64,000 nt of DNA from Halalkalibacter oceani (lineage in GTDB: Bacteria; Bacillota; Bacilli; Bacillales; Bacillaceae_D). The first letter of the stretch is position 1. The number at the start of each line of letters is the position of its first letter. The stretch spans positions 62,001 to 126,000 of the forward strand of contig NZ_JAMBOS010000005.1 of assembly GCF_023715705.1 (NCBI RefSeq). Reading direction: 5' to 3'. The notes beneath the pieces are model-generated. The model saw only the letters and a list, made by a program, of their open reading frames with translations. It made no database searches and had not been told where the DNA came from. Position numbers and translations under genes: made by a program. Shown piece by piece: positions 17,555-28,915 of this stretch.

Positions 17555-19066
17555 CTACATTCCACTGTTAATTCCTCCAGAGAATGTCTCTTTTTTCTTT
17601 TTAATTGTAGCGCGCACCTTTAATAAAATAGAAACCACGGTCAGTCCCAGAAACACGGCTGCGATAGGCTGCGTTAAAAATGGTAGAAAATCACCTTGAG
17701 TATGCATAAGACCTCTTCGTAAATTGGTTTCCACGAGCGGACCTAAGATGAATCCTAATATAACCGGCGCAACAGGAAACTTGAACTTCAGCATCAGATA
17801 GCCTAAGAAGCCGAAAAATAACAGAGCACCAGCATCAAACATTCTGTTGTTAACACCGATGGCACCAACGACACATAAGACAAGAATAAGCGGCATTAAG
17901 ATATACTTCGGAATGCTCAAAACCTTTGTGAACACTCTCATTCCAAAATAGAGCAGGGCGATCATCGCAATATTGGCAATAATCAAGGCAATAAAGATGC
18001 CGTATACGACATCCCCGTTATTTTGAAAGAGCAGCGGCCCTGGTGTTAAACCGTGAATAACCAGTCCACCAAGAAGAAGGGCCGTAACCGTATCCCCGGG
18101 TATACCGAGTGAGATTAACGGTACCAATGCTCCGCCAACAGCGGCATTATTAGCAGATTCAGAAGCGACAACACCGGATGGCGTGCCCTTGCCAAATTCC
18201 TGCGGAGTTTTCGAGCGGTTTTTGGCCGTCACATACGCAATAATATTCGCGGTTCCTCCTCCAATTCCCGGAAGGATACCAATCCCGACCCCGATCAGGC
18301 TTGAACGAAATCCGTTCCACCCCTGACTAAAAAACTCCTTTAGCGAAAAGCCAAACCCTTTCATCTTATAGCGGACCGACTGGCCTTTACCAATCTTTCT
18401 TTCAGAAGCTTTAATGATTTCAGCAACCGCAAAAAGTCCAATTAGCACCGGTAATAAATTAAAGCCAGCATCTAATGCGCTGTATCCAAAAGTAAAACGG
18501 GGAAAGGCATCAATTGGCGCCGACCCGACCATTGCTAGCGCAATACCGACCAGCCCGGCCAGCAGTCCTTTTACTAACGAGTCTCCTGCTAAACTTGAAA
18601 TCATCGTTAATGCAAAAACTGTAATCGCAAAATACTCAAATGGACCGAACTTCAACGCAATATTGGCCAATGGGGGAGCCAGCAGCATTAAGATAAAAAT
18701 ACTAAGCAACCCACCTAAGAAAGAAAATAAAATAGCGTAACCAAAAGCTTTTCCCGCTTCACCCTTTTGGGCCATCGGATAACCATCGAACGTCGTGGCG
18801 ATGGAAGATGGCGTCCCGGGCAGCTTCAACAGAATTGCTGGGACAAGTCCGCCGGAAACCCCTCCGATATAAAGACCCATTAAAATCGCCATCCCGTCCA
18901 TCGCGCTCATGCCAAATGTCATCGGCAGGGTGATCGCAATTGCCATCGTCGCGGTCAGGCCTGGAATCGAGCCAAATACAAGCCCGACCATTACTCCGAT
19001 CACGATAAATAAAATGGTCTTAACACTCATCACTGCGGCAACCCCGTCCATAAACAGCTCAAACAT
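17555..19066 (-). CDS. tctA: Tripartite tricarboxylate transporter large permease
   Basis: A 503-residue TctA family membrane protein with about twelve hydrophobic segments. Family landmarks include GSIPGLTATMAIAI near residue 35, GGVSGGLVPAILL, IGILPGIGGGTANIIAY near 265 and the segment SANNAAVGGALVPLISLGIPG, near 320. It is the main transport channel working with TctB and TctC. It starts 12 bases after tctB with a strong AAGGAGG site. Confidence 0.95.
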   Translation of the reverse strand: MFELFMDGVAAVMSVKTILFIVIGVMVGLVFGSIPGLTATMAIAITLPMTFGMSAMDGMAILMGLYIGGVSGGLVPAILLKLPGTPSSIATTFDGYPMAQKGEAGKAFGYAILFSFLGGLLSIFILMLLAPPLANIALKFGPFEYFAITVFALTMISSLAGDSLVKGLLAGLVGIALAMVGSAPIDAFPRFTFGYSALDAGFNLLPVLIGLFAVAEIIKASERKIGKGQSVRYKMKGFGFSLKEFFSQGWNGFRSSLIGVGIGILPGIGGGTANIIAYVTAKNRSKTPQEFGKGTPSGVVASESANNAAVGGALVPLISLGIPGDTVTALLLGGLVIHGLTPGPLLFQNNGDVVYGIFIALIIANIAMIALLYFGMRVFTKVLSIPKYILMPLILVLCVVGAIGVNNRMFDAGALLFFGFLGYLMLKFKFPVAPVILGFILGPLVETNLRRGLMHTQGDFLPFLTQPIAAVFLGLTVVSILLKVRATIKKKKETFSGGINSGM

Positions 19067-19078
19067 TCCAACACCTCC

Positions 19079-19576
19079 TTATCCTAAAATGCCTGAAGGC
19101 AGCCTTAAGTAAAAAATTGATTTAAAGCAATAGTAAATCGTCCCCGAGGAAACAACCGAAATGATAATAAACAACGTCACTTTTCTCTGGGCTTTTTCAG
19201 CAAGCACATACATTTGGAAAAAGAGATAAACAGCTGTCATGATCAGAAAGCCGAAGACAGGCATCAAGGCGATATAGCCGATTAACAGCAGGGCGGTGAC
19301 GGCAACTGATAAGGGCTTGACAGGACCCTGTTCGCCGGCCTCTTCTTCCTCTTCCGGCCCTTCAACTGCTTCTGCCGGCTGTTTTGCTTTTCGTACCGAA
19401 GTGGCGAGAAGAATAAGACTAAGAACAAAGATGCCGCCCGCGACGAGCTTCGGGGCAAAATCTGCACCAATGGCCGTCACCGTCATCTGCTGAATATAGT
19501 AGGAAGCAATAAACATCACAATTGAGACTAGAAGCAGAAAAACACTGGCGTAAATGTCTCTATATTGCTTACTCAT
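19079..19576 (-). CDS. tctB: Tripartite tricarboxylate transporter small permease
   Basis: A 165-residue TctB-family protein with four hydrophobic segments and an acidic loop (EGPEEEEEAGEQGP, about residues 75-90) between segments two and three. I chose the ATG at 19576 behind GAGGGGGG; a TTG one codon earlier is possible. It lies between the mannonate-dehydratase-like gene and tctA. Confidence 0.88.
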   Translation of the reverse strand: MSKQYRDIYASVFLLLVSIVMFIASYYIQQMTVTAIGADFAPKLVAGGIFVLSLILLATSVRKAKQPAEAVEGPEEEEEAGEQGPVKPLSVAVTALLLIGYIALMPVFGFLIMTAVYLFFQMYVLAEKAQRKVTLFIIISVVSSGTIYYCFKSIFYLRLPSGILG

Positions 19577-19605
19577 CAAATCCCCCCTCTTGTTTCTGAA
19601 TGCGT

Positions 19606-20619
19606 CTACCCTTCAAATTCTACCAATGCGGCAAGAAGGGCTTTAATGTAGCCGATCGAATAAGCAAATCCTACGCTTCCGTAGCTCCAGCCGATGTTAG
19701 AATGCGCCCAGTTACCGTCAAGGTCAGGGCGGTCCCCTTCCATCATCGGTACATGATCCGGATTTAAACAGCCATTGTAGCCGACCTTTCTAAGCTCAAG
19801 CAATATTTTGAACATGTTCATATCACCATCATCAAGCAGAGCTTCTTCAAAGGCGCCTGCCGTCGGCAACGACCCTCTTACATTGCGGAAATGGACAAGA
19901 AAGATCCGATCCTTTCGTCCGTATTGATTGATTTCATTAAGGACAAGCGGGCTTCCTCCCTCCTCGGCTCTTGTTCCGACACAATAAACGTAGCCAACAT
20001 GTTTACTCGGAAATTCATCAATAATCCGCCGGTAACCCAATCCGCCAAACGGGGTATCATGATTAGGGGAATCGGACGGATGCATCGCCAATTTCACATC
20101 ATAATCCTCACACGTCGGTACAAGCTTGGCATAAGCGTCACGGAACCGGCTCCACCATTGCTCGTGTTGTTCAAGCGTCGGCGTTTCATATGGTTCCTTT
20201 TGAAATCCGAGGCTTTCTCCTCGAGCAATCGCTCCTCCTCTTTGCCGCGCTTGATAGCTTTTTGTCATATAGTTGAATGTATCGCCGGCAAACCGCTGTC
20301 TGACGATTTTAATCCCTGCTTCGCCAAATACCTTGACTGCATTGACCGAGTTCTCAAGCTCCTTTTCGCTTCCTTCTTCATTTTTCATAAATGTCTCCGA
20401 TAAATCAGGCAACGTCACACGATTGACATCAAGCCCAAACGAGCGCACTCTTTTTTTCATTTTTAAAACGGCATCCAAATCCGGGTAACCCTGCTCCTTC
20501 ACGCCAGGAAATGAGGACCCTTTGCCAAAATCGATACAATCCACTCCCAATTGACACAGCTGTCTTAAATCGCCGTCACTCAGCTCAAAGCTTGTCGTCG
20601 TTACTGATACTTTCATCAT
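19606..20619 (-). CDS. Mannonate-dehydratase-like (UxuA family) protein
   Basis: A 337-residue TIM-barrel protein resembling UxuA. The metal and substrate motifs LAMHPSDSP, GYVYCVGTRAEEGG, LVHFRNVRG, LLDDGDMNMF and NPDHVPMMEGD follow the order found in mannonate dehydratase, where Cys, His and Asp ligands bind the metal. I chose the ATG at 20619, 7 bases after GGAGGG; the longer frame up to 20736 is hydrophobic and unconserved. In UxuA the product is 2-keto-3-deoxygluconate; here the true substrate may be another sugar acid. It heads the operon with the Tct importer and has an operator plus a CcpA-like site upstream. Confidence 0.75.
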   Translation of the reverse strand: MMKVSVTTTSFELSDGDLRQLCQLGVDCIDFGKGSSFPGVKEQGYPDLDAVLKMKKRVRSFGLDVNRVTLPDLSETFMKNEEGSEKELENSVNAVKVFGEAGIKIVRQRFAGDTFNYMTKSYQARQRGGAIARGESLGFQKEPYETPTLEQHEQWWSRFRDAYAKLVPTCEDYDVKLAMHPSDSPNHDTPFGGLGYRRIIDEFPSKHVGYVYCVGTRAEEGGSPLVLNEINQYGRKDRIFLVHFRNVRGSLPTAGAFEEALLDDGDMNMFKILLELRKVGYNGCLNPDHVPMMEGDRPDLDGNWAHSNIGWSYGSVGFAYSIGYIKALLAALVEFEG

Positions 20620-20645
20620 TAGAAATCCCTCCATTATTCCTAAAA

Positions 20646-20659
20646 AGAATACGCTTACA
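20646..20659 (-). promoter_or_regulatory. CcpA-binding (cre) site candidate in the uxuA-like leader
   Basis: Minus strand TGTAAGCGTATTCT matches the Bacillus cre consensus TGWAARCGNWWWCA at 13 of 14 positions. It lies between the promoter and the ribosome site, a position where CcpA acts as a roadblock. Confidence 0.6.
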
Positions 20660-20707
20660 TTTAAAATCAAAAAAAACATTAGAATAAAGCCTTTGTTTGA
20701 TAATATA

Positions 20708-20736
20708 ATTGTAAGACAAATAAAATTATAAATCAA
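20708..20736 (-). promoter_or_regulatory. Promoter of the uxuA-like/tct operon with overlapping operator
   Basis: Minus strand -35 TTGATT (20731-20736), 17-base spacer, -10 TACAAT (20708-20713). The operator TTGTAAGACAA (20709-20719) covers the -10 in the same way as at kdgD. The 316 bases from 20620 to 20935 otherwise hold the cre site and the gntR terminator. Confidence 0.8.
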
Positions 20737-20786
20737 TACAAAATTTTATAAATCAGTAAGAATATGCTGCCAATCGAATCAAACCC

Positions 20787-20829
20787 AAAAAAGGGCCGGG
20801 ACAAAAGTGTTTTACCTTTTGCCCGGCCC
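20787..20829 (-). terminator. Terminator of the gntR-family regulator gene
   Basis: Stem GGGGCCGGGCAAAAG with CTTTTGTCCCGGCCC on the minus strand (one bulge), followed by six T residues (20787-20792). It lies about 105 bases after the regulator stop. Confidence 0.85.
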
Positions 20830-20935
20830 CTCGCAATGAGCGGTACCGCCGCGATTTTTTAGCCTGTTAGGAATGTCTTACCCCAACATTCTGCAGGAAG
20901 CCCATTGCTGCATCTACCAGTTTGCTTTGTCCGGT

Positions 20936-21652
20936 TTATTCGCTGCTTTCTTTTTGCTGCATACCCCTTAACGCCTTTTTTCTGACAAAATCAAGATGGC
21001 GGTACATGCTGATATAGGCTTCAACCGGATCGTGCTTTTTTAACGCATCAAAAATATCGATATGATATTGCAACGTTTGCTCCAAATTCCGGGCTTCCAA
21101 CGGGATTTGTTCCAGCACTTTTTGATGAAAGGTTTGCAACGGATCAATCATCCCCTCAAATAAAGGATTATTGGCACTGTGGGCGATGACCTTATGGAAG
21201 ATCATATCCAGCTCCGATGAATCCTCCGTCGGCAGCTTCTTCATCTCTTCTATCGTTTCTTCTAATTTAGCAAGCTCTTCTTCCGTAATCTTTTCCGCCG
21301 CTAATGTCACCAACCCAAGCTCCAACGCTACTCTTGTCTCAATGATGGATGGGATGTCCCAGGCAGAAAGCGCCAGCATCATCGCAAACGGTTTACTGCC
21401 AATTCGGTCAGAAAAGAAAGTACCTTGTCTCGTTTTTCGATTGACAATCCCCAATACTTCCAATGACGTTAACGCTTCGCGAATCACAGGCCGGCTCACA
21501 TTACAAATTTCCATCAATTCAAGCTCTGAAGGAATCCGATCACCCGGCCTCAGCTGACCCGTCATCAAAAGGCCAATAATTTCATCAATGACCTGCTTTG
21601 AAAGAGATTTTTTATTCAATGATTTAATATCGACTTCTTTGTTTGTCCCCAC
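20936..21652 (-). CDS. GntR/FadR-family transcriptional regulator of the hexarate regulon
   Basis: A 238-residue regulator. The N-terminal winged helix (about 12-80) reads LSKQVIDEIIGLLMTGQLRPGDRIPSE and contains NVSRPVIREALTSLEVLGIV; the C-terminal FCD ligand domain (about 95-225) includes the metal-site type residues in MIFHKVIAHSANN and LQYHIDIFDALK. The start is GTG at 21652, 7 bases after AAAGGAGG. Its own promoter carries the same operator found at kdgD and the uxuA-like gene, so it is most likely an autoregulated repressor released by a sugar acid, the role of YcbG in B. subtilis. Confidence 0.88.
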   Translation of the reverse strand: MGTNKEVDIKSLNKKSLSKQVIDEIIGLLMTGQLRPGDRIPSELELMEICNVSRPVIREALTSLEVLGIVNRKTRQGTFFSDRIGSKPFAMMLALSAWDIPSIIETRVALELGLVTLAAEKITEEELAKLEETIEEMKKLPTEDSSELDMIFHKVIAHSANNPLFEGMIDPLQTFHQKVLEQIPLEARNLEQTLQYHIDIFDALKKHDPVEAYISMYRHLDFVRKKALRGMQQKESSE

Positions 21653-21681
21653 TATGTCCCCTCCTTTGTATTCTTTTTAAT

Positions 21682-21728
21682 TTGTAAGACAATTTATTTA
21701 TTTTACATACTGTCTCCCAGTTTGTCAA
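21682..21728 (-). promoter_or_regulatory. Promoter and operator of the gntR-family regulator gene
   Basis: Minus strand -35 TTGACA (21723-21728), 17-base spacer, -10 TAAAAT (21700-21705). The operator 11-mer (21682-21692) lies just downstream of the expected transcription start, which suits autorepression. Confidence 0.78.
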
Positions 21729-21758
21729 CGTTTCAGGCTCGAAACTGTTGATACGTCC

Positions 21759-21789
21759 GAAAAAAGCGGCCAGGAAGGATCCTGCCCGC
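21759..21789 (-). terminator. Terminator downstream of the VOC gene
   Basis: GCGGGCAGG and CCTGGCCGC arms (21766-21789) with a six-T tail on the minus strand. It lies about 105 bases beyond the VOC stop. Confidence 0.75.
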
Positions 21790-21893
21790 TTCTTATAGAC
21801 CGCTTTGTACTGTCCTAGAGAAATCCAGACCGAAAGAAACGTGTACCTGCGATCTCTAGTGAGGATTAAACCGATGAGAAACGTTCATCACAT

Positions 21894-22331
21894 CTACTGG
21901 TTCTTCTTTTTTTCTTCCCAAAGCTTTAGACGTTCTTCGTGACTAACCTCTTTATGTATTTGGTGCAGCATCCATATGTAGCCATAGGTATCCATAAAGA
22001 TGGCATTTGATACGCCGTGATCAGGAAGCTCTGTCACCGGTTGCACCTCCGTGCAGCCTAATTCCATCGCCTTGTCATACGTCCCTTTAATATCCGGTAC
22101 TGATACATTAATCCAGCTCGTTTTTGGATCCTCAGCCGTTGGGGCGATCAAATGGAACTCCGGGTTTTCATCTAACAGATGAAAGCGAACGCCATACAAC
22201 GTAAATACGGCCTCATTTTCACCACGGGGAAAATTGGAAACCTCCACCCGCTCAATCTCAAATATCTTTTCATATAACTCCAATGCCTTTATGCTATCCT
22301 TTACGACCATATCAATTTCTACTCCAACCAT
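21894..22331 (-). CDS. VOC (glyoxalase/PhnB-like) family protein
   Basis: A 145-residue vicinal-oxygen-chelate protein with two beta-alpha-beta modules: VEIDMVVKDSIKALELYEKIF and the second SWINVSVPDIKGTYDKAMELG, ending FMDTYGYIWMLHQIHK. This is the PhnB/YdfO-like branch, whose members include resistance proteins and uncharacterised enzymes, so no function is assigned. I chose the ATG at 22331, which follows GAAGGGAG; a TTG seven codons earlier is possible. A terminator follows. Confidence 0.8.
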   Translation of the reverse strand: MVGVEIDMVVKDSIKALELYEKIFEIERVEVSNFPRGENEAVFTLYGVRFHLLDENPEFHLIAPTAEDPKTSWINVSVPDIKGTYDKAMELGCTEVQPVTELPDHGVSNAIFMDTYGYIWMLHQIHKEVSHEERLKLWEEKKKNQ

Positions 22332-22441
22332 AAATGCGCTCGCTCCCTTCAAAGTTTCTTTCCCTCATCATTTTCCCAATTTTCTACCTAAAGTATACCA
22401 AATTCAAGGCTGAATAAAGCAGTAAGAAGTTTATCCTTCAC

Positions 22442-22588
22442 TTATAAATACTCCAAAAGAGAGGTAGCGATTGTAAAGTAAATCGATAAGCTGAGTATAT
22501 CACCAATCGCCGTAACAAAAGGACCCGAAGCTAATGCAGGATCAAGTTTCAGTTTATTAATAAGTAAAGGCATAACAGCTCCCACGAC
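22442..22588 (-). pseudogene. C-terminal remnant of magnesium transporter MgtE
   Basis: A 48-codon fragment with no start: VVGAVMPLLINKLKLDPALA then SGPFVTAIGDILSLSIYF and a stop. This is the last transmembrane region of MgtE, where the P-LL-K-L-DPA-ASGPF pattern is diagnostic. The other 400 residues are missing, so it is a deletion relic. Confidence 0.8.
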
Positions 22589-22699
22589 ACATGAACGGGT
22601 TTGATCCGCATGCCTATGCAAGTGTCACATTGTTTGTGGCCAGGGGAATTGATGTTCAACAACTTATTTTATCTTTTTCGATTGTTGGTTTAATCTTTT

Positions 22700-23059
22700 T
22701 TAGGTTTTCTTCTTTAGCCATGTTCCTTCAGCTAATTTTTCATCGATAAAATCTAACACAGTCTGCAATTGATCCATCTGACTTTTTACTTTTTCCTTAT
22801 GTTAGAGCATACCTGCTTTCATTTCAGAAGTCATCTTACTTGTTTCAGCAATATCAAGATATAATTTCACTTCTTCTAAACTAAGACTTGCCTTTTTCAT
22901 ACAGACAATCAGTTGCAACCTTTGAATATCGCATTGTGAAAAAACCCGATGTCCATTTGGAAGCCGTTTAATCTTTGGTAGCAATCCAGCTTTTTCATAG
23001 TATCTGATTGTATCAATACTCAACTTGGTAAGAGTGCTAGCCTGTTTGATGGTATACAT
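22700..23059 (-). pseudogene. MerR-family regulator interrupted by an in-frame stop
   Basis: The frame starts MYTIKQASTLTKLSIDTIRYY and has the MerR winged helix (RLPNGHRVFS, GLLPKIKRL) and the start of the dimer helix, but a TAA at 22802-22804 ends it after 85 residues. Reading on in the same frame gives HKEKVKSQMDQLQTVLDFID and EKLAEGTWLKKKT before a second stop at 22700, exactly the missing coiled dimerisation helix. The intact product would be about 119 residues. It may now be inactive, or the short form may still bind DNA. It is divergent from the SDR gene, the usual MerR target arrangement. Confidence 0.8.
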
Positions 23060-23084
23060 ACAACTTCCTCCTTTTTATAGGTAA

Positions 23085-23115
23085 ATTATAAAATATGAAG
23101 TCAACTCCAGGTCAA
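23085..23115 (-). promoter_or_regulatory. merR promoter with 19-base spacer and MerR-type dyad
   Basis: Minus strand -35 TTGACC (23110-23115), 19-base spacer, -10 TATAAT (23085-23090). The spacer holds the dyad ACCTGGAGTTGACTTCA, like MerR operators, where an overlong spacer is untwisted by the activator. Confidence 0.8.
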
Positions 23116-23130
23116 GCTGATTATTTATTA

Positions 23131-23161
23131 TTGACCTGAAGTTAGCTCCATGTTTTATACT
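23131..23161 (+). promoter_or_regulatory. SDR gene promoter with 19-base spacer and MerR-type dyad
   Basis: -35 TTGACC (23131-23136), 19-base spacer, -10 TATACT (23156-23161). The spacer dyad ACCTGAAGTTAGCTCCA is closely related to that in the opposing merR promoter. Confidence 0.82.
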
Positions 23162-23192
23162 ACAGTCATTTACTAATAGGAGGTAAACTAAA

Positions 23193-24035
23193 GTGTTAAA
23201 GTCAGAAAGAAAAACAGCACTAGTTACGGGAGCGAACAGCGGAATAGGACTGGAGCTTACAAAAAAATTAATTGAGAACGGTTGGATGGTAGTTGCTTTA
23301 ATTCGCTCGGAATTTCCAAAGGAAGATCCAGAGTTCCAACAAAAAATCCGTCAAGGAGATATCCGAATTTATCATGCCGATTTATCTGATTTTACGCAAC
23401 TCAAATCTGCTTTGATGCAAATAAAGGAGAAAGAGACAAAGCTTGATGCGCTATTCAATAATGCTGGGGGCAGTTTCCCGAATCTAAGCTTTTCACCACA
23501 AGGACGTGAGCTGCATTATGAAATTCAGACAGTTGTTCCCTTCATCATTACGATGGAACTGCTTGATCTCTTAAAAAAGGGAAATCCTGCTATCGTGATC
23601 CAAACTAGTTCGGACGCGTTTCATTTTAAAAGAATTTTCGTACCGGAAGAACTGGCGAACCCACCAAAATTTCATAAACTGATTGGCCCCTATGCATCGT
23701 CGAAGTTGGCAATCACTTTGTGGACACATGCATTGGCACCAGAGCTAAAGCGAGAGGGGGTGAACATGATCAGTATCGATCCAGGCAATAACAATACAAT
23801 GCGAAAGGGCAGAAATGGAGGTTTGCCACTGATTATACGGCCGTTCATCCGTCTATTTGGTCCCCATCCTAGTGTAGGGGCAAGCCGGTTGTTCGCCGGT
23901 TTGGAGAGATCTTCAAATGAAGCTGGATTATATATCTCAAAAGGAAAGCCAACTGAGTTCAAATTTAAACAGCACGCACCCAACGTTTTATTACAAGTAA
24001 AAACTGTATATGAAAAGGAATATTTGCCACTTTGA
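23193..24035 (+). CDS. Short-chain dehydrogenase/reductase
   Basis: A 280-residue SDR with the cofactor motif TGANSGIG near residue 12, the NNAGG strand near 92, and the catalytic YASSK (Tyr near 167). It resembles plant/retinol dehydrogenase-like SDRs. The start is GTG at 23193, 10 bases after GGAGG. The gene is driven by a MerR-type promoter and divergent from the broken regulator, suggesting control by an aldehyde, oxidant or drug signal, as for other MerR-SDR pairs. A terminator follows at 24047. The local DNA is more A/T rich than the flanking core genes. Confidence 0.88.
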   Translation: MLKSERKTALVTGANSGIGLELTKKLIENGWMVVALIRSEFPKEDPEFQQKIRQGDIRIYHADLSDFTQLKSALMQIKEKETKLDALFNNAGGSFPNLSFSPQGRELHYEIQTVVPFIITMELLDLLKKGNPAIVIQTSSDAFHFKRIFVPEELANPPKFHKLIGPYASSKLAITLWTHALAPELKREGVNMISIDPGNNNTMRKGRNGGLPLIIRPFIRLFGPHPSVGASRLFAGLERSSNEAGLYISKGKPTEFKFKQHAPNVLLQVKTVYEKEYLPL

Positions 24036-24046
24036 TTAAGACAAGA

Positions 24047-24095
24047 AGGCTTTCGAAACTTTCTCGATAGCCTCTTTATTATAGTTTTATTACTT
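24047..24095 (+). terminator. Terminator of the SDR gene
   Basis: AGGCTTTCGA pairs with TCGATAGCCT (one mismatch) and is followed by a T-rich stretch on the plus strand. Confidence 0.7.
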
Positions 24096-24421
24096 TTTTA
24101 GAGAAAAGCTACAAGGTTGAGGTTAAGTTCTTTAAAATAAGCTACCAGGAAGAGTTCGAATAATTGTTTATGAATGGCCAGACACAAACAATTCTATTTC
24201 TACTAATCTGCTCGCTAGTTCAATAATAGTTATTTTAAATAATAAAAATATTCACACTGATTAAATTTGTCTCATCATAGAGACAAATCTTATTTTTATC
24301 CAATATATGTTTTTAATACAACATAAAAAGCAAGGATTTCCCCTGCCTTGTCACACTACAACAGATGCATTTACAAAATTTACTGCTTATACATCATAAA
24401 ATCATGTTAAAGCTGCATGCG
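24096..24421. other. AT-rich gene-free stretch with two isolated hairpins
   Basis: No gene was recognised. Two terminator-like hairpins stand alone: on the plus strand ATTTGTCT/AGACAAAT at 24265-24288 followed by TTATTTTT, and on the minus strand CAAGG/CCTTG at 24331-24350 followed by CTTTTTATG. The first is too far from the SDR gene to be its main terminator, so a small transcript may end here. Confidence 0.45.
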
Positions 24422-24454
24422 CAAAAAAAGAAAAACCCTTGATAAACAAGGGTT
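24422..24454 (-). terminator. Terminator of the suf operon
   Basis: Perfect 8-base-pair stem AACCCTTG/CAAGGGTT on the minus strand with a five-base loop, followed by TTTCTTTTTTTGCG. It starts 9 bases after the sufB stop. Confidence 0.92.
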
Positions 24455-24462
24455 AATCTTCA

Positions 24463-25860
24463 TTATCCAATAGAACCTTCCATTTCGAACTTGATCAAAC
24501 GGTTCATTTCGACCGCGTATTCCATTGGAAGTTCTTTTGTGAACGGCTCGATGAAGCCCATGACGATCATTTCTGTTGCTTCCTGCTCAGAGATACCGCG
24601 GCTCATCAAGTAGAACAATTGGTCTTCCGATACTTTCGAAACGGTTGCTTCGTGCTCCAGGGTGATGTTGTTATTTAAAATTTCGTTGTATGGAATTGTA
24701 TCTGATGTTGATTCGTTATCCATAATCAACGTATCACATTCAATCTTTGACTTCGATCCTTCCGAACGGCGGCCGAAGTGGCATATTCCACGGTAGGTTA
24801 CTTTCCCGCCATGCTTAGAAATCGACTTCGATACAATCGTTGAAGAACAATTTGGAGCAAGGTGACTCACCTTCGCACCAGCATCCTGATGCTGACCTTT
24901 ACCGGCAATCGCGATCGAAAGCACTGTTCCTTTCGCTCCTTCACCGCGCATAATAACAGCAGGATACTTCATTGTCAGCTTCGAGCCGATGTTACCGTCA
25001 ACCCACTCCATTGTCGCTCCGGCATCTGCAACGGCACGCTTTGTCACGAGGTTGTAGATGTTTGGCGCCCAGTTTTGGATTGTCGTATAACGGCAATAGG
25101 CATTTTTCTTAACGATGATTTCAACGACTGCACTGTGTAAGGAATTCGTTGAATAAACCGGTGCCGTACAGCCTTCCACATAGTGGACAGAGCTTTCTTC
25201 GTCAGCGATAATCAACGTCCGCTCAAATTGACCCATGTTTTCTGAGTTAATCCGGAAATACGCTTGTAATGGCGTATCCGACTTGACTCCTTTTGGCACG
25301 TAAATGAATGAACCGCCGGACCAAACCGCTGAATTCAATGCGGCAAACTTGTTGTCGGATGGCGGAATCGTTTTACCGAAGTGCTCTCTGAAAATTTCCT
25401 CATGCTCTTTAAGAGCGGTATCTGTATCGGTAAACAGAATACCTTGTTCAGACAATTCTTCCTTCATGTTGTGATAAACAACTTCTGATTCATATTGCGC
25501 AGAAACACCGGCTAAATACTTTTGCTCCGCTTCTGGGATACCAAGCTTATCGAACGTATTTTTAATTTCTTCCGGCACTTCATCCCATGATTTCTCGGAC
25601 TTCTCTGATGGCTTTACATAGTATGTGATATCATCAAAGTTTAATTCCGATAAATCTCCGCCCCATTGCGGCATCGGCATGCTGTAAAACAATTCTAATG
25701 ATTTTAAGCGGAAATCAAGCATCCACTGCGGTTCTTCCTTCATCCGTGAAATTTCTTCCACGATTTCACGTGTTAAGCCGCGCTTCGAACGGAAAATCGA
25801 TACGTCACGGTCTGAGAACCCATATTGATATTCCCCGATTTCAGGCATTTTCTTCGCCAT
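24463..25860 (-). CDS. sufB: Fe-S assembly scaffold protein SufB
   Basis: A 465-residue SufB, scaffold of the SufBCD complex on which Fe-S clusters are assembled. Landmarks are the N-terminal [20 protein letters not shown], the beta-helix core, the [14 protein letters not shown] segment and C-terminal [21 protein letters not shown]. It is the last gene of the sufCDSUB operon and precedes a terminator; the order is that of B. subtilis. Confidence 0.97.
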   Translation of the reverse strand: MAKKMPEIGEYQYGFSDRDVSIFRSKRGLTREIVEEISRMKEEPQWMLDFRLKSLELFYSMPMPQWGGDLSELNFDDITYYVKPSEKSEKSWDEVPEEIKNTFDKLGIPEAEQKYLAGVSAQYESEVVYHNMKEELSEQGILFTDTDTALKEHEEIFREHFGKTIPPSDNKFAALNSAVWSGGSFIYVPKGVKSDTPLQAYFRINSENMGQFERTLIIADEESSVHYVEGCTAPVYSTNSLHSAVVEIIVKKNAYCRYTTIQNWAPNIYNLVTKRAVADAGATMEWVDGNIGSKLTMKYPAVIMRGEGAKGTVLSIAIAGKGQHQDAGAKVSHLAPNCSSTIVSKSISKHGGKVTYRGICHFGRRSEGSKSKIECDTLIMDNESTSDTIPYNEILNNNITLEHEATVSKVSEDQLFYLMSRGISEQEATEMIVMGFIEPFTKELPMEYAVEMNRLIKFEMEGSIG

Positions 25861-25894
25861 TTGAAACCCTCCTTATAATTATCTTAACCAAAAC

Positions 25895-28870
<2,976 letters not shown>

Positions 28871-28915
28871 CCTTTACTATTGTTTCTGCTGTTTTCTTTT
28901 AAAACTTAAGAATCC

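Noticed and set aside
22595-22750. Plus-strand frame NGFDPHAYASVTLFVARGID continuing through hydrophobic residues
   Set aside because: It has no start, is antisense to the MerR dimerisation helix in its second half, and I could not match it to a family.
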